Positions 39,740 through 52,478 of a DNA stretch of 64,000 nt are shown piece by piece. Each line of letters opens with the position of its first letter. Positions within the stretch are counted from its first letter, which is position 1. Location: assembly GCA_963693285.1 (NCBI GenBank), contig OY848917.1, forward strand, positions 17,407,245 to 17,471,244, in the 5' to 3' direction. The stretch comes from Xestospongia muta. Taxonomy: Eukaryota > Porifera > Demospongiae > Haplosclerida > Petrosiidae. Both the position numbers and the translations under genes were made by a program. Under the pieces are notes generated by a model. The model made no database searches and was not told the origin of the DNA. It saw nothing but the letters and a program-made list of their open reading frames with translations.

Positions 39740-40545
39740 CATTATTTGAGGAAGAGCATATTGAAAGTTCAACAACTGTTTACTCTGTCATTCACTCTTA
39801 ATAGTTACACTTATATATGACTCAGAATTAATTTCTATATATTGTTTGTTTCCTCTAATCAACACTTGGTCTATAACATTATTGAAGTATTTTTATATTA
39901 TGCTCATTTTGCAAACTTATATTATATTTACTGTAAAATGTGGATGGAACATTAAGTCACACAAACAAAGGTAGAAAGACCATACTATCCCTATAGCAAT
40001 ATGAGTGCAGTAGACCTCTATTGAATAGATAATGACCTTGAGAAATTGATATTATTTCGTTAATTGAAAATCAACAGTATTCACTCTATCTCTCTCCCAT
40101 GACAACAACTTGTATAGTACCAGTGACATTGAAGAAACAATGCACGTACAGGCAAATTTAGTGTAAGCTTAATTAATATACTACAAAAACAATTATTGTT
40201 TATTTGGAAATCTATGAATACCACTCCTATGTAATGATGGCATTACCTTAATATAAAAGGGTATTAACTAACTTTTTAAATGTAGTTAATTGAAAATATT
40301 GTTTTAGGTACATACATATAAATTAACATATAATATTTCATATTGCAAATCAAAATTATATTGTGTTTATGGTACACTATATTATTTATTTAAAGCAATA
40401 AAATATCTCAAAAACATTATACCTCACAATAATTTCATTCTGTTTGAAGATATACAACCACTCTAGTTATTATTGATATGTATGTCATCCAAAGAAATCA
40501 GAGTTTACATTAAAAAGACTAAATAACATGATTCAAAGCAGACTG

Positions 40546-40624
<79 letters not shown>

Positions 40625-40996
40625 CATTTATACTTCTTTAATGAACAGCATTTTAAAAAACAATTTCAAATCCCATATTATAATTTTTATTATTATATTT
40701 AGTGAGTCATTGTACTAATATAATTTATACTCGAATGTTTATTATTATTTATAAATGTAAAGTTTGTCATCTCACAGTTAAAGGCAGTAAGACATTTGTA
40801 ACTTAACATATTTGATTTTGAAAATTACTCTAATATATAATGACTAAGTAACTACACCAAATGTTATTCAAAGCTCTGATTACATATGCTAATACTTTGT
40901 ATTAATTTCCTCATATGGTAAAAATTGCAAAGTCATGTTTTCAATATCTATTCTTGATTAAAGCATCTTCAATGTCATTCTAACAGTGATAAAGAC
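39740..40996. repeat. Spacer between Delta copies
   Basis: Matches 27791-28957 with small changes and holds a long TA microsatellite at about 40549-40613. The exon-like LYSTSD segment seen in the other spacers is present near 40100. No gene called. Confidence 0.5.
40549..40613. repeat. TA dinucleotide microsatellite
   Basis: About 60 bases of pure AT/TA, the longest in the window, about 400 bases upstream of the Delta copy at 40997. Tracts of other lengths occupy the matching place before the genes at 53634, 56682 and 59728. Confidence 0.9.
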
Positions 40997-43304
40997 ATGC
41001 AATGACTGATAACATTGTTGTTCTTGTGCTTCTCTCCATTGTTGGTGAGTTAATTACTACTACTTCAATAATTTTGCATTTTACTTACTAATAAAGGTGA
41101 CTGGAAAATGGACTCTAGATGTCTCACTAATACAGTATACTAATACTTACCATGTCTATCATCAAAGTGTAAATTTATACTGCTGTTGTCATGATACTAG
41201 TAACTGTCATTCATTAATAAATGAGACACAATGTTCTAATGATTGTAGTGGTGTCTTAGTGATGTGTCTACATCAAAAGTGTGCCTGTACAGGAGGCACA
41301 TCCTATTTATCACTGTCAAGTGACAATGTTACTTTTAGTAATTTGTCATTACAATTTACCAGCAAGACATTCCAACCTGTAAGTAATGATTATAGAACAA
41401 CTAGAAGTCAATATGTGTCATTTGTACAGACCAAAAGCATATTCAAGATTCGTGTATCTGATCATTTATGGCAGGAACAAATAGATGTCATTAATATCAA
41501 TTTAATAAGCCATACACCTGTTAAACAAATGTACAGTAGTAATACTCAGATCCTGTTAAATTATTATCTCCACTGTACCACACACTATTATGGTGAACAG
41601 TGTAAGGTGTATTGTAAACCTAATAATACTATAGGACATTACAGATATGATAGTAATGGAGCTAAGATATGTCTTGAAGGATACTCTGAAGACACCAACT
41701 GCACTAAAGGTAAAGATTATACAGATAATATATTAATAGATTAGCACTATCTTATATATTGTAGCTTTATGCTCAAATGGTTGTAATACTATTGGTGGTC
41801 ATCTATATCTCCAAATGTATGTGAGTGTTATTCTGGATGGACTGGTCATAATTGTAGTATGCCAGTTTGCACTAACCACTGTCTTCATGGATATTGTTAT
41901 CAACCTGACTATTGCCTATGTAAAGATGGTTGGAGTGGAGACAATTGTTCACAACCATTATGTTCACATGTTTGTGTACATGGTCAATGCAGTAGTCCTG
42001 ATTATTGTACTTGTTTTGGAGGTTGGTTTGGTGATAACTGTTCCCAACCAGTTTGCATGGAACACTGTGATTTTACAAATGGATATTGTATACAACCTGG
42101 AGTATGTTTATGTAAATATAGTTGGGATGGTGTATATTGTAATGTCTCAAAGGATAACGCTGAAACAGAAAGTATTCACTATCAATTAACATTGAATTCA
42201 AATTTTATAACACTAACACCTACTTTATTGTTTTCAAGTAAGCTATAATGTCTTAAAGATGTAATAGTTAATTTTAATTGTGATTATTGTATACTGATAG
42301 CAAACTGATGATATAATGTGATTTGTTAAGAGGATAAATGTTAGTAATGTAGCACTACCTAGTAGGAAGAAATAAAAGCTGTTTTATTTATAGCTAACCT
42401 ATGCTAGCTAATGAAATTTTTAACTTATTATTCTTGACATGTTATTTAGATAACAAAAATGAATCAGAAATTTTCAAGTGGCAAGTTTCTACATATGTAC
42501 TGGCTACATTACTAGTAGTTTGTCTAACAATGATTATAATATTTCTTGTATTGTTTACACTGTCACTTAAAAAGAAACTATTGAAATGTAAAAAAAACAA
42601 CAGTGAGTTTGCACTAATTTGTATTTACTAATGTTTCATTGAATGTAATTATAGGGAATAACCAAATTGTACTACATAATCCACATGGATCAAAATCAAC
42701 AAAAGATTTAAAATTGATTGTATACGACAGTGTATCACTTAATGATGGACAGGTAGTAGAAAACAGTCATTTTCCTACAATAACTGTGAAGGCTGATTCA
42801 CAAAAGCTTTGTTCATCAACTTATGATGTTCTAACTCATTGTAGTAGCTTAAACCAACATTCTAACACTATAACTCCTTCAAATACTTGTACATATGATG
42901 TAGCCCTACCTATTGATGAAGACATATCCACATCGACCATTACTACACCAGCTGATGAAGACACTCATCAATATAATAAGTTGTTTATATTCTCTGAAGA
43001 AAGACAGAGTGAAGATACAACAGGTACATATTCACCTATCCCATTGCATACTGGACAACAATGGATCAAGGATGATAGTAGTATACCAGATAACAAGGTT
43101 CATGCTCCGGCATTAGTTACTCCAGTCACTACTACTTCCTATGAAACTATTCAACCACTGAGTACTGGTCATGTTGTTAGTACATCATCAATTGATGAAG
43201 TTATTCAGCATGAGTATGATATTATTCTAGCTGAGTCTTCAAAGAAAAATATTGATGAAAAAATTATTGGTGCATATTCGGTTATCAGTGCTGACTGTAT
43301 GTGA
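40997..43304 (+). pseudogene. Long-tail Delta-like pseudogene with three lesions
   Basis: Exon positions match the intact long-tail genes (40997-41044, 41097-41709, 41765-42237, 42450-42602, 42655-43304), but three changes break it. Codon 3 of the signal peptide is TGA (41003-41005, GGA elsewhere). A DSL cysteine is replaced (GHYRYDS for GHYRCDS, TAT at 41646-41648). One base is missing in the first EGF repeat near 41803, making the exon 473 instead of 474 bases. The tail exon itself is fully open with eight tyrosines, which suggests recent decay. It stands where block 3 begins. Confidence 0.8.
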
Positions 43305-43944
43305 GCTGCTTATCAAAAAAAATTTTTTTTCAAACATTATTGATTTTTTGTTTTCACTCAATGTTTGCTTCATATCATAATAACATAGATTTTAATATTA
43401 TTATCTACATTTGTTTTGAATAACTTAATATATACAACCAAGAAGTTACTATTATATATACTTTCAATACTGTGAATTTTGCAAACAATGTCCAAATATA
43501 AGTCACAGCAGGGCCTATACTTAGAACAAGTAGCAGATCTGAAAGCTAGTAGTTTTTGCTCTTTGGCAACTAGTTACTTGATTTGAGCTATTAGCACATT
43601 ACATTATTTGTAATTATTTGTATGAGGGATGATTCACAATAGGAAAACCCTTGTTTTTAGGATCCACATTTGAGGTTTTGATTTTTTTCAAAGTGATTAA
43701 TTGTTTATATAAAAGCGCATTTGCTAAAGGCAATTGTCTTAAAAATAAATGTCCATATAATTCCAAATTAAAATGGACTTAAAACCTACTTTGTAATTTA
43801 ATGGTAACAACCTGAACATGTGCAAAATAGATGTTGAGATATTATGAGTCAATTGAAATTAGTATGACAAAACATTTCTTGTAGTATGTATGTTAATATA
43901 TATGCTAATAGCTATTGCTAAAATATTTAGACTTAGTATTCTGT
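43305..43944. repeat. 3' flank of the 40997 pseudogene
   Basis: Counterpart of 31268-31904; no gene seen. Confidence 0.5.
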
Positions 43945-44585
43945 TCATACATACTCCATGACCATATAGGTCACTGTGACAGAGACAGGGAAGTCCATTG
44001 GTTTACAAACACCTGTTGGTATAGTGATTACCTCTTAATGATAAATAAGTAGCCTAGCTCAAAGCGGAACACCGGTATACAAATTATTTTGTCAATGCAT
44101 GGAGAGTGCTGTTCTATCTTTCAAGCTTTTGTCACTTTCCAATCTTTCTCTGCTGATTGGAACTGCTAACTCAATGGGAACATTGGTTAAAAAAGAAGCA
44201 ACACCAAAGGAAACAAGAACTTCATCCTTTAGCTGTTGTGTACTAATAAAATCTACAAAATTACTTGAGTTCCTTATATGAGAGATGCTGTTAACAGGAA
44301 AAGAATAGAAGGATATGATTAGTCTTAGTCAATGTTCTGTTTGTTTATCTTAGGAAGACCACGTATCTGGAGTGTAATGTCATCAGATCTACAAAGGTGT
44401 TAGTATAGATTCTGAAACAACTCCATATTCTTTCTTAGAGAACCCAGAAAGAGTTCATTCTGCTCTGAAGATAGGGAGATGGATTTTTCTTATTGCTCTC
44501 GTAGGTTCTTGGTCATTCACCATGGAGAGCATCTTCTAATTGTATTTATCTATATCCATAACAACTGTGCAATGTCCTTTGTCTA
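43945..44585 (-). mobile_element. Reverse-transcriptase pseudogene, copy 2
   Basis: Nearly the same decayed sequence as 31905-32545, including its inactivating changes. A 60-codon plus-strand frame at 44099-44281 is only an antisense shadow of it. Confidence 0.5.
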
Positions 44586-45628
44586 CTAGAAAATGACAAT
44601 ATTTTAATCATACATAACTAACTCTTTCAATGGGTTAACTTCCTACGGTGAAAGGTTGTTGTTAGAACATATGTTTTTTGTTTGCATTATTATTTAGCCA
44701 TATTTGATGATAGTTGATAGTTGTATTGTATATACTACCTTTAGTTTATGATGTAATTCTCCTTGACTGAAATACATGAGCAATTATAGCTTATAAATCA
44801 TGCAACAAAAAAATCAAATACTCTAATGAGTTCATATACATGAACAGTAAAGATAGTTGAGAATATTGTGTTATCTTAATTTGTTTCTAAAGGTCAATAG
44901 TTGAAGACATGTGTATATTAGTTATATTGTACTTCAATGCATGAACATATTGACATTAGCAGTTCTCTTTCTTTTTTATGCACTGTGATCATAGTTAACA
45001 AAACCAGATACAATTTGTTCTCTGGAGATACTATCATAGTAACATTTGTTGATTTTAAAGGGTAATCATCTCCATCATTAGGACATTAACGTGTGGTCAT
45101 GATCATTTCCGTTTCTTGCTTTATAATTAAAGACAAGTCTCCTCCTATTAATGGCAGTATTACATGTATTGGGAAGTGATACATTAATATAGATTTTTAA
45201 TATTACAACAGATTGTTGAATATTAATATGTGTCTTGTTAAGCTGGTAAGCTTGAACCTAACAGTGCAGTTAGAACATATATCTAGTTATATACAAGTTA
45301 TTATTACTATTCGCTCATTATGAATTAAAATCATATACTTTGTTCATTTATTCTGAATAACAATACCTTGTTGGGTTTTCATCACATTCGTTGATTACAT
45401 GTGAAGTAAAATTTAAAGCTACAACTTTTTTGTTGTTAGAAATTGGAAGGTGCATAACTGTCCAAGGTATCATTGTAATGTTGTGTTTTCTCCCCGAAAT
45501 GAAACAAATTCAATTGTAAACTTCATTTTGTTGACAATTTAATTAACACTACATGATCTTTGATTAATTATTAATTTTAATTTACCATGTCTATATGCAT
45601 TATTCTCTTGATTTGTGTATGACATTTA
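44586..45628. repeat. Left flank of composite block 3
   Basis: Matches 32546-33596; from about 45079 it also matches 15562-16093. No gene supported. Confidence 0.55.
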
Positions 45629-45957
45629 GTGTGACTTCAATAGTCATGTGCTAAGGGTTTTAATGGAGGAGTGTGACTTCATTAGTCATGTGCTGAGGAA
45701 TTTAATGGAGGAGTGTGACTTCAATAGTCATGTGCTAAAGGCTCTAATGGAGGAGTGTGACTTCAATAGTCATGTGCTAAGGATTCTAATGAAGGAGTGT
45801 GACTTCAATAGTCATGTGCTGAGGAATTTTATGGAGGAGTGTGACTTCAATAGTCATGTGCTAAGGATTCTAATGAAGTAGTGTGACTTCAATAGTCATG
45901 TGCTAAGGATTCTAATCGAGGAGTGTGACTTCAATAGTCATGTGCTAAGGAATTTAA
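45629..45957. repeat. 42-bp minisatellite, left array of block 3
   Basis: About eight units, same orientation and consensus as in blocks 1 and 2, ending in the TTAA at 45954-45957. Confidence 0.92.
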
Positions 45958-46194
45958 AGGGTACCTAACATGAAAAATTATTTTCGCTAAAAATACACTA
46001 ATATGTAGCTATTTGCAAGTGTTTATCACACCAAAAATCTTAGTGCTGTTACTGCTATGGTAAAAAAGATATAGAGCTCAAAGTTGAAGCATTTGCAAGG
46101 CTTGCAATTTACTTCCTGTAACGGGCGTGGCCTCTACGATGACGCGTTTTTAGTCTTTGGATGAACTCGTCTATGCATGCTTGATATTGCCAAC

Positions 46195-46475
46195 ATGGGG
46201 AAAAGATGTATTGTGGCTAAGTGATCTAGCCACAATACATCTTTTCCCCACCTAGATGCAGTAATGAAAACAAGGATGGTGTATCCTTATTCAAATTCCC
46301 TAAAGAAAAGGAAATAAGGAAACAGTGGATTAAGCAAATTAAGAGGACTAGAGCAGGCTGGACAAGTCCAAGTGACTACACGGTTATCTGTAGCTGTCAT
46401 TTCACTGAGGATTGCTTTGAGACTTCTAGTATACTAGCTAATGAGATGGAGTATACTTTCAGAAGACAAAAAACT
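46195..46475 (+). pseudogene. THAP domain fragment, copy 3
   Basis: Past the hairpin the frame reads CSNENKDGVSLFKFP, then WIKQIKRTRAGWTSPSDYT and the C-x2-H piece CSCHFTEDCFE. The hairpin separates the first Cys pair from the rest, as in the other copies. Confidence 0.65.
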
Positions 46476-46632
46476 ACCTTGTAGCCTTCCACGTACACTT
46501 GTACCTTTCTTATGCAGTACCTATAGTCATCCAAATAAAACAGATGCAATAGCTGAGCATACTAGTTGATTTGGATCATTGTAATCCAAGTAATAATATC
46601 ACAAATATGTTGATGAAAATTAATTATAAATC

Positions 46633-47325
46633 TGGGTATTTAAATCCAGTGTAATTATCAGATGGGAAGGTTTCCTTATAACTGTTACTGCACACAATGG
46701 TAGTCCTTGTCCAATCATCCCCAATACCATCTAGTTAGTTGATGATATGTAGTGTGTATGAATTGTCTGTAGAGAAATCATAAACATATGAAGGTTACAA
46801 TTTATAACAGTAGAAAGCTTACTCTTGTATAGTTCTTTGTCCTTAATAATTGCCATATTGCTGCCTGTATGCAAAGAAGGCTGTTTGCAGTACCCAAACA
46901 TTTGAAGATACTGGATGATCTGTAATACAAGATAACTCAGACCCCCTTCGTTGGACCACCTTAGTAATCTCACAACAACACAGACATTCATTGTGAGTGG
47001 ACATTAATCGACAATTTTTACAAGAGCACCTAAATTTGATATATGCATAAATATTATTGAAAGACTTCTTACTTACCACTGCAAGTTGGAAGTTCTGTCA
47101 TATCCATTAGATTGTGACACCTCAAGGTTGTCTTCATCAGGCTGATGGCTACCATATCCACATACGGTGGCTCAAATGAGTACGGCTCAACAACACTTAC
47201 TATCAAGCTCATCATCACTATGTGAATAGGACAGGTTTAGGCTTCTCTCAGATTCAGAATATCTTTTTCCTCAGATTCCTCAGATTCAGTTCCTTCCATA
47301 GAAGTTTCCTCTATACTGTGATCCG
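46633..47325 (-). pseudogene. P2X7C-like gene, copy 3
   Basis: Minus-strand pieces EPYSFEPPYVD-type leader, RCSCKNCRLMSTHNECLCCC, CITDHPVSSNVWVLQTAFFA with YRQQYGNY, and the C-terminal FPSDNYTGF segment are present. A frame change between the last two parts remains, as in copy 1. Confidence 0.65.
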
Positions 47326-47533
47326 TCTTCGTTCAATGACTAAAAACGTCATCATAGAGGCCACGCCCGTTACAGGAAGTAAATTGCAAGCCTTGCAAAT
47401 GCTTCAACTCTGAAGGTCTATATCTTTTTTACCTTAGCAGTAACAGCACTAAGATTTTTGGTGTGATAAACACTTGCAAATAGCTACATATTAGTGTGTT
47501 TTTCAGCGAAAATAATTTTCATGTTAGGTACCT

Positions 47534-47765
47534 TTAATGGAGGAGTGTGACTTCAATAGTCATGTGCTAAGGAATTTAATGAAGGAGTGTGACTTCAATA
47601 ATCATATGCTAAGATTTTAATGGAGGAGTGTGACTTCAATAGTCATGTGCTAAGGATTCTAATGGAGGAGTGTGACTTCAATAGTCATGTGCTAAGGATT
47701 TTAATGGAGGAGTGTGACTTCAATAGTCATGTGCTAAGGATTCTAATGGAGGAGTGTGACAAATA
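47534..47765. repeat. 42-bp minisatellite, right array of block 3
   Basis: About five and a half units; shorter than the matching arrays of blocks 1 and 2. Confidence 0.9.
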
Positions 47766-48354
47766 TAAGCTCTGTTATAAGTATAATTAAGGTCTGGATT
47801 TGGAATTACTAATTAAAAAATTCTAGCCACATAACAATTAGCATTGTCAGTTTCTAAAGTCCTGGTGTTATCAATTAGTGATATTTCTGATCTTGAAAAT
47901 CAATGCATGTACCTTTGCTGTGTGAGTGATTACATCAAGGATCAAGGAGTATGCTAACAATTATATTTAAGCTTTTGCCTCTTAGTTTTGTATTTTTAAG
48001 TTTTTCTTTATTACTATTTTCTTTCAAGCTTATACTTGTAACATTAATCACCAAGAACATGTATGGACAGGTAGAGAAAGAGTAAAGCAGGTGTTTAGGT
48101 TTGACTTTAGTGTATTTCTCATTACTCCTATGATAATAATCCACAGCCAATTTTTGGTGATACCAAAAGCCATCCAAGTGACATCTACCACGGGTATAAA
48201 CTCTAAAAACTTAACTCAGAAAAGAGGATCACACTAGACAGTATATATACTCTCTAATTTCTGTTGTACTACTGAGCAACTCCACACTTATCAACTGGTA
48301 AAGCTCCCTTGAACTAAGGTTGTGAAGACCACTAAAAATATACATATATATATA
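47766..48354. repeat. Dispersed flank repeat, block 3
   Basis: Counterpart of 18641-19229 and 36041-36629. No gene supported. Confidence 0.65.
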
Positions 48355-49060
48355 TAGTAGTGGTTATGTAAATATGGTTGGGATAGTGTATATTGTAATG
48401 TCTCAAAGGATAACACTGAAACGAAAAGTGTTCTATACTCATCAGCAATGAAAAAAGAAACAACAGTTCCCACTCCTACACTTTTAAGTAAGGTCACTGT
48501 GTAATATTAAAATAAATTTAGTAACATTATAGAGTATTGAGGCATGTATTTGTTATTGATGCCACAATAATATTATTTACTTGACAGATATAACAACTAA
48601 GTCAAGTAGTAAATGGCAAGTATTGATATATATACTGGCTACATTACTGGTCTTTGCTCTCATAGTCATAGCAGTACTACTTGCAGTCAAATGTAAATCT
48701 AAATATCAAAAGAAGGTGAGTAGATATTAAAATTGATGAATTAAAAAATATAGAATTGACTAAGAACTTTGTCCTTGTTATAGACAATTCCCACAAATTT
48801 GAATGCTTGCTATAGTAGAGTCATGAGAGAAGCCAATCCAAACAGGTAAACATCAAATATTTCTATTTAACTGCAGGTAATTATTCACAGTAAAGTTATG
48901 CCTACTATATATTAGTTTTATAGGTCCTCATAACTACTTCATTCAACATTCTGACACTTTTAATACTAGAGAGGCTATTGTTTATGAAACTGTAACACCA
49001 GTAAATCAGAAAGTAACATCACCCCTACTACTGAGGGAGTCCAGTACAACAACCTATTGA
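48355..49060 (+). pseudogene. 5'-truncated short-tail Delta remnant, block 3
   Basis: Starts inside the last EGF repeat at the same base as the remnants at 19230 and 36630, so one truncation event was copied. The membrane exon (near 48590-48716) has lost one base (tattgatatatatactgg), and the tail exons continue to the TGA near 49060. Confidence 0.75.
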
Positions 49061-49954
49061 TATTATTTGAGGAAGAGCATATTGAAAGTTCAACAATTGT
49101 TTACTCTGTTATTTACTCTCAAAAGTTACATTGTTATATGATTCAGAATTAACTTTTATATATTTAATATTTGTTTCCCTAATCAACATTTTGTCTATAA
49201 CATTATTGAAGTATTTTTATATTATGCTCATTTTGCAAACTTATATTATATTTACTGTAAAATGTGGATGGAACATTAAGTCACACAAACAACAGTAGAA
49301 AGATCGCACTATCCCTGTAGCACTATGAGTGTTGTAGACCTCTATTGAATAGGCAATAATGACCTTGAGAAATTGATGTTATTTCATTAATTAAAAATCA
49401 ACAGTATTCAGTCTATCTCTCATGACAACAACTTGTATAGTACCAGTGACATTGAAGAAAACAATGAGTGTACAGGCAAATTTAGTGTAAGCTTAATATA
49501 CTACAAAAATAAATTATAGTTTATTTGTAAATCTATGAATACCACTCCTATGTAATGATGGTATTGATATATATATAATAACAATTATAATATAGGATTT
49601 GAAATTGTTTTTAAAAAGCAACTCATTAAAGAAGTATAAATATATATATTTATAAGTATAAATATGTATATATATATATATATATATATACACATACCTT
49701 TTTTATACTTCTTTAATGAGTTGCATTTTAAAAACAATTTCAAGTCCTATATTATAATTGTTATTATATTTAGTGTGTCATTGTACTAATATACTTTATA
49801 CACCAAAGTTTATTATTATTTAGAAATATATAGTTTATCATCTCACAGTTAAGACATTTGTAACTTAATATAATTGAATTTGAAATTGATCTAATAACTA
49901 AGTATTTACACAACATGTTATTCAAAGCTCTGATTACATATGTTAATACTTTGT
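49061..49954. repeat. Spacer with hairpin element before the 49955 pseudogene
   Basis: Inter-Delta spacer like 37333-37955, but with the palindromic element at 49579-49763 and a TA tract inside it. No gene. Confidence 0.5.
49579..49763. mobile_element. MITE-like palindrome with TA-rich loop
   Basis: About 60 bases on the left (from taacaattataatataggat) are the near-perfect reverse complement of about 60 bases on the right (to cctatattataattgtta), around a TA-rich centre. Only the right half of this sequence is found upstream of the other Delta genes (for example near 28616 and 40635), so this is the one complete palindrome. Miniature inverted-repeat transposons have this form. There is no coding content. 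Confidence 0.55.
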
Positions 49955-51607
49955 ATTACAGATGTGATAGTAATGTAACTGAGATATGTCTTGAAGGATA
50001 CTCTGAAGACACCAATTGCACTAAAGGTAAGTTTTATACAGATAGATTAGCACTATCTTATATATTGTAGCTTTATGCTCAAATGGTTGTAATACTATTG
50101 GTGGTCATTGTATATCTCCTAAAGGATGTGAGTGTTATTCTGGATGGACTGGTCATAATTGTAGTATGCCAGTTTGCACTAACCGCTGTCTTCATGGATA
50201 TTGTTATCAACCTGACTATTGCCTATGTAAAGATGGTTGGAGAGGAGACAGCTGTTCACAACCATTATGTTCACATGTTTGTGTACATGGTCAATGCAGT
50301 AGTCCTGATTATTGTACTTGTTTTGGAGGTTGGTTTGGTGATAACTGTTCCCAGCCAGTTTGTATGAAACACTGATCTTACAAATGGATATTGTATACAA
50401 CCTGGAGAATGTTTATGTAAATATGGTTGGGATGGCGTATTTTGTAATGTCTCAAAGGATAACAATGAAACAGAAAGCGTTCACTATCAATTAACAATGA
50501 ATTCAAACTTTATAACACTAACACCTATTTTATTGTTTTCAAGTAAGCTATAATGTCTTAAAGATGTAATAGTTAGTTTGAAAATGTGATTATTGTATAC
50601 TGATAGCAAACTGATGATATAATGTGATTTGTTAAGAGGATAAATGTCAGCAATGTAGCACTACCTAATAGGAAGAAATGAAAGATGTTTTATTTATTGC
50701 TAACCTATGCCAGCTAATGAAAATTTTAACTTATTCTTCTTGACATGTTATTAGATAAAAAAACGAGTCAGAAATTTTCAAGTGGCAAGTTTCTACATAT
50801 GTATTGGCTACAATACTAGTATTTTGTCTAACAATGATTATAACACTTCTTGTATTGTTTACACTGTCACTTAAAAAGAAACTATTGAAGTGTCAAAAAG
50901 AAAACAGTGAGTTTACACTAATTTGTATTTACTAATGTTTCATTGAATGTAATTATAGGGAATAACCAAATTGTACTACATAATCCACATGGATCAAAAT
51001 CAACAAAAGATTTAAAATTGATCATATATGACAGTGTATCACTTAATGATGGACAGGTAAAAGAAAACAGTCATTTTCCTCCAATAACTTTTAAAGCTGA
51101 TTCACAAAAGCTTTGTTCATCTACTTACGATGTTCTAACTCATTGTGGTAGCTCAAACCAACATTCTAACACTATAACTCCTTCAAATACTTGTATATAT
51201 GATGTAGCCCTACCTATTGATGAAGACATATCCACATCGACCATTACTACACCAGCTGATGAAGACACTCATCAATATAATAAGTTGTTTATATTCTCTG
51301 AGGAAAGACAGAGTGATGATACAACAGGTACATATTCATCTATCACATTGCATACTGGACAACAATGGATCAAGGATGATAGCAGTATACCAGATAACAA
51401 GGTTCATGCTCCGGCATTAGTTACTCCAGTCACTACTACTTCCTATGAAACTATTCAACCACTGAGTACTGGTCATGTTGTTAGCACATCATCAATTGAT
51501 AAAGTTATTTAGCATGAGTATGATATTATACTTGCTGAGTCTTCAAAGAAAAATATTGATGAAAAAATTATTGGTTCATATTCGGTTATCAGTGCTGACT
51601 GTATGTG
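49955..51607 (+). pseudogene. 5'-deleted long-tail Delta-like pseudogene
   Basis: The 5' flank (tttgtatta) runs directly into the DSL end of exon 2 (attacagatgtgatag), sharing only ATTA at 49955-49958. The signal exon and most of exon 2 are gone. The rest follows: exon 2 end to 50026, EGF exon 50071-50542 with a 2-base deletion giving TGA at 50373-50375, membrane exon 50755-50906 with one A lost from an A-run, and tail exon from 50959 with a TAG at 51510-51512. Four independent lesions make it a pseudogene. Confidence 0.9.
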
Positions 51608-52478
51608 AGCTGCTTATCAAAAAATTTTTTTCAAACATTATTGACTTTTTTGTTTTCACTCAATGTTTGCTTCATATCATAATAACATAGATTTTAATAT
51701 CATTATCTACATTTGTTTTGAATAACTTAATATATACAACCAAGTAGTTACTATTATATATACTTTCAATACTGTGAATTTTGCAAAAAATGTCCAAATA
51801 TAAGTCACAGCAGGGCCTATATTTAGAACAAGTAGCAGATCTGAAAGCTAGTAGTTTTTGCTCTTTGGCAATTAGTTACTTGGTTTGAGCTATTAGCACA
51901 TTACATTATTAGTAGTTATTTGTATGAGGGATGATTCACAATAAGAAAACCCTTGTTTTTAAGATCCATATTTGAGGTTTTGATTTTTTTCAAAGCGATT
52001 AATCGTTTATATAAAAGCGCATTTGCTAAAGGCAATTGTCTTGAAAATAAATGTCCATATAATTCCAAAATTAAAATGGACTTAAAACCTCCTTTTTTTT
52101 TATGGTAACAACCTGAATATGTGCAAAATTGATGTTGAGATATTATGAGTCAATTGAAATTATTATGAAAAAACATTTTTTGTAGTTTGTATGAAATTAA
52201 AAAAGGCTACTAGTTTTTGGGAGATATTTTAGTCCTGAGTTACAACAATAACTTATAAATAAAGTCAACTACAGTGCTCCAGTATTTAAATACAAACAAA
52301 AACACTTGGAAATAACAAGCTACCTTCAAATTTTGATAATAGTTTAAGAGTAATGTACAAACCTGAAATTGCCACACCCACTGCTTATTATAATGAGTGG
52401 TACTATATTTAAGTGTATACAAAATTATTAAAGCAAACTTATCTGTCTGAGGCTGAGCAAAGTTAGGACATTTCGGTA
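51608..52478. repeat. Shared long-tail 3' flank / Ig 5' flank
   Basis: Matches 22658-23610 and 62032-62907 without the 78-bp duplication. No gene. Confidence 0.55.

Larger units (their letters stand above)
45958..47533. mobile_element. TTAA-flanked THAP/P2X7C element, copy 3
   Basis: Inverted ends of about 200 bases, with TTAA at 45954-45957 and 47534-47537 inside the same minisatellite unit as in copies 1 and 2. It has one THAP segment (ATG at 46195, hairpin about 46197-46250) and a full-length P2X7C-like minus-strand part. It is the best preserved of the three, but the THAP frame is still cut by the hairpin. Confidence 0.75.

Noticed and set aside
44099..44281. Plus-strand 60-codon frame MESAVLSFKLLSLSN...
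   Set aside because: Antisense to the reverse-transcriptase pseudogene and broken in the sister copy at 32060.
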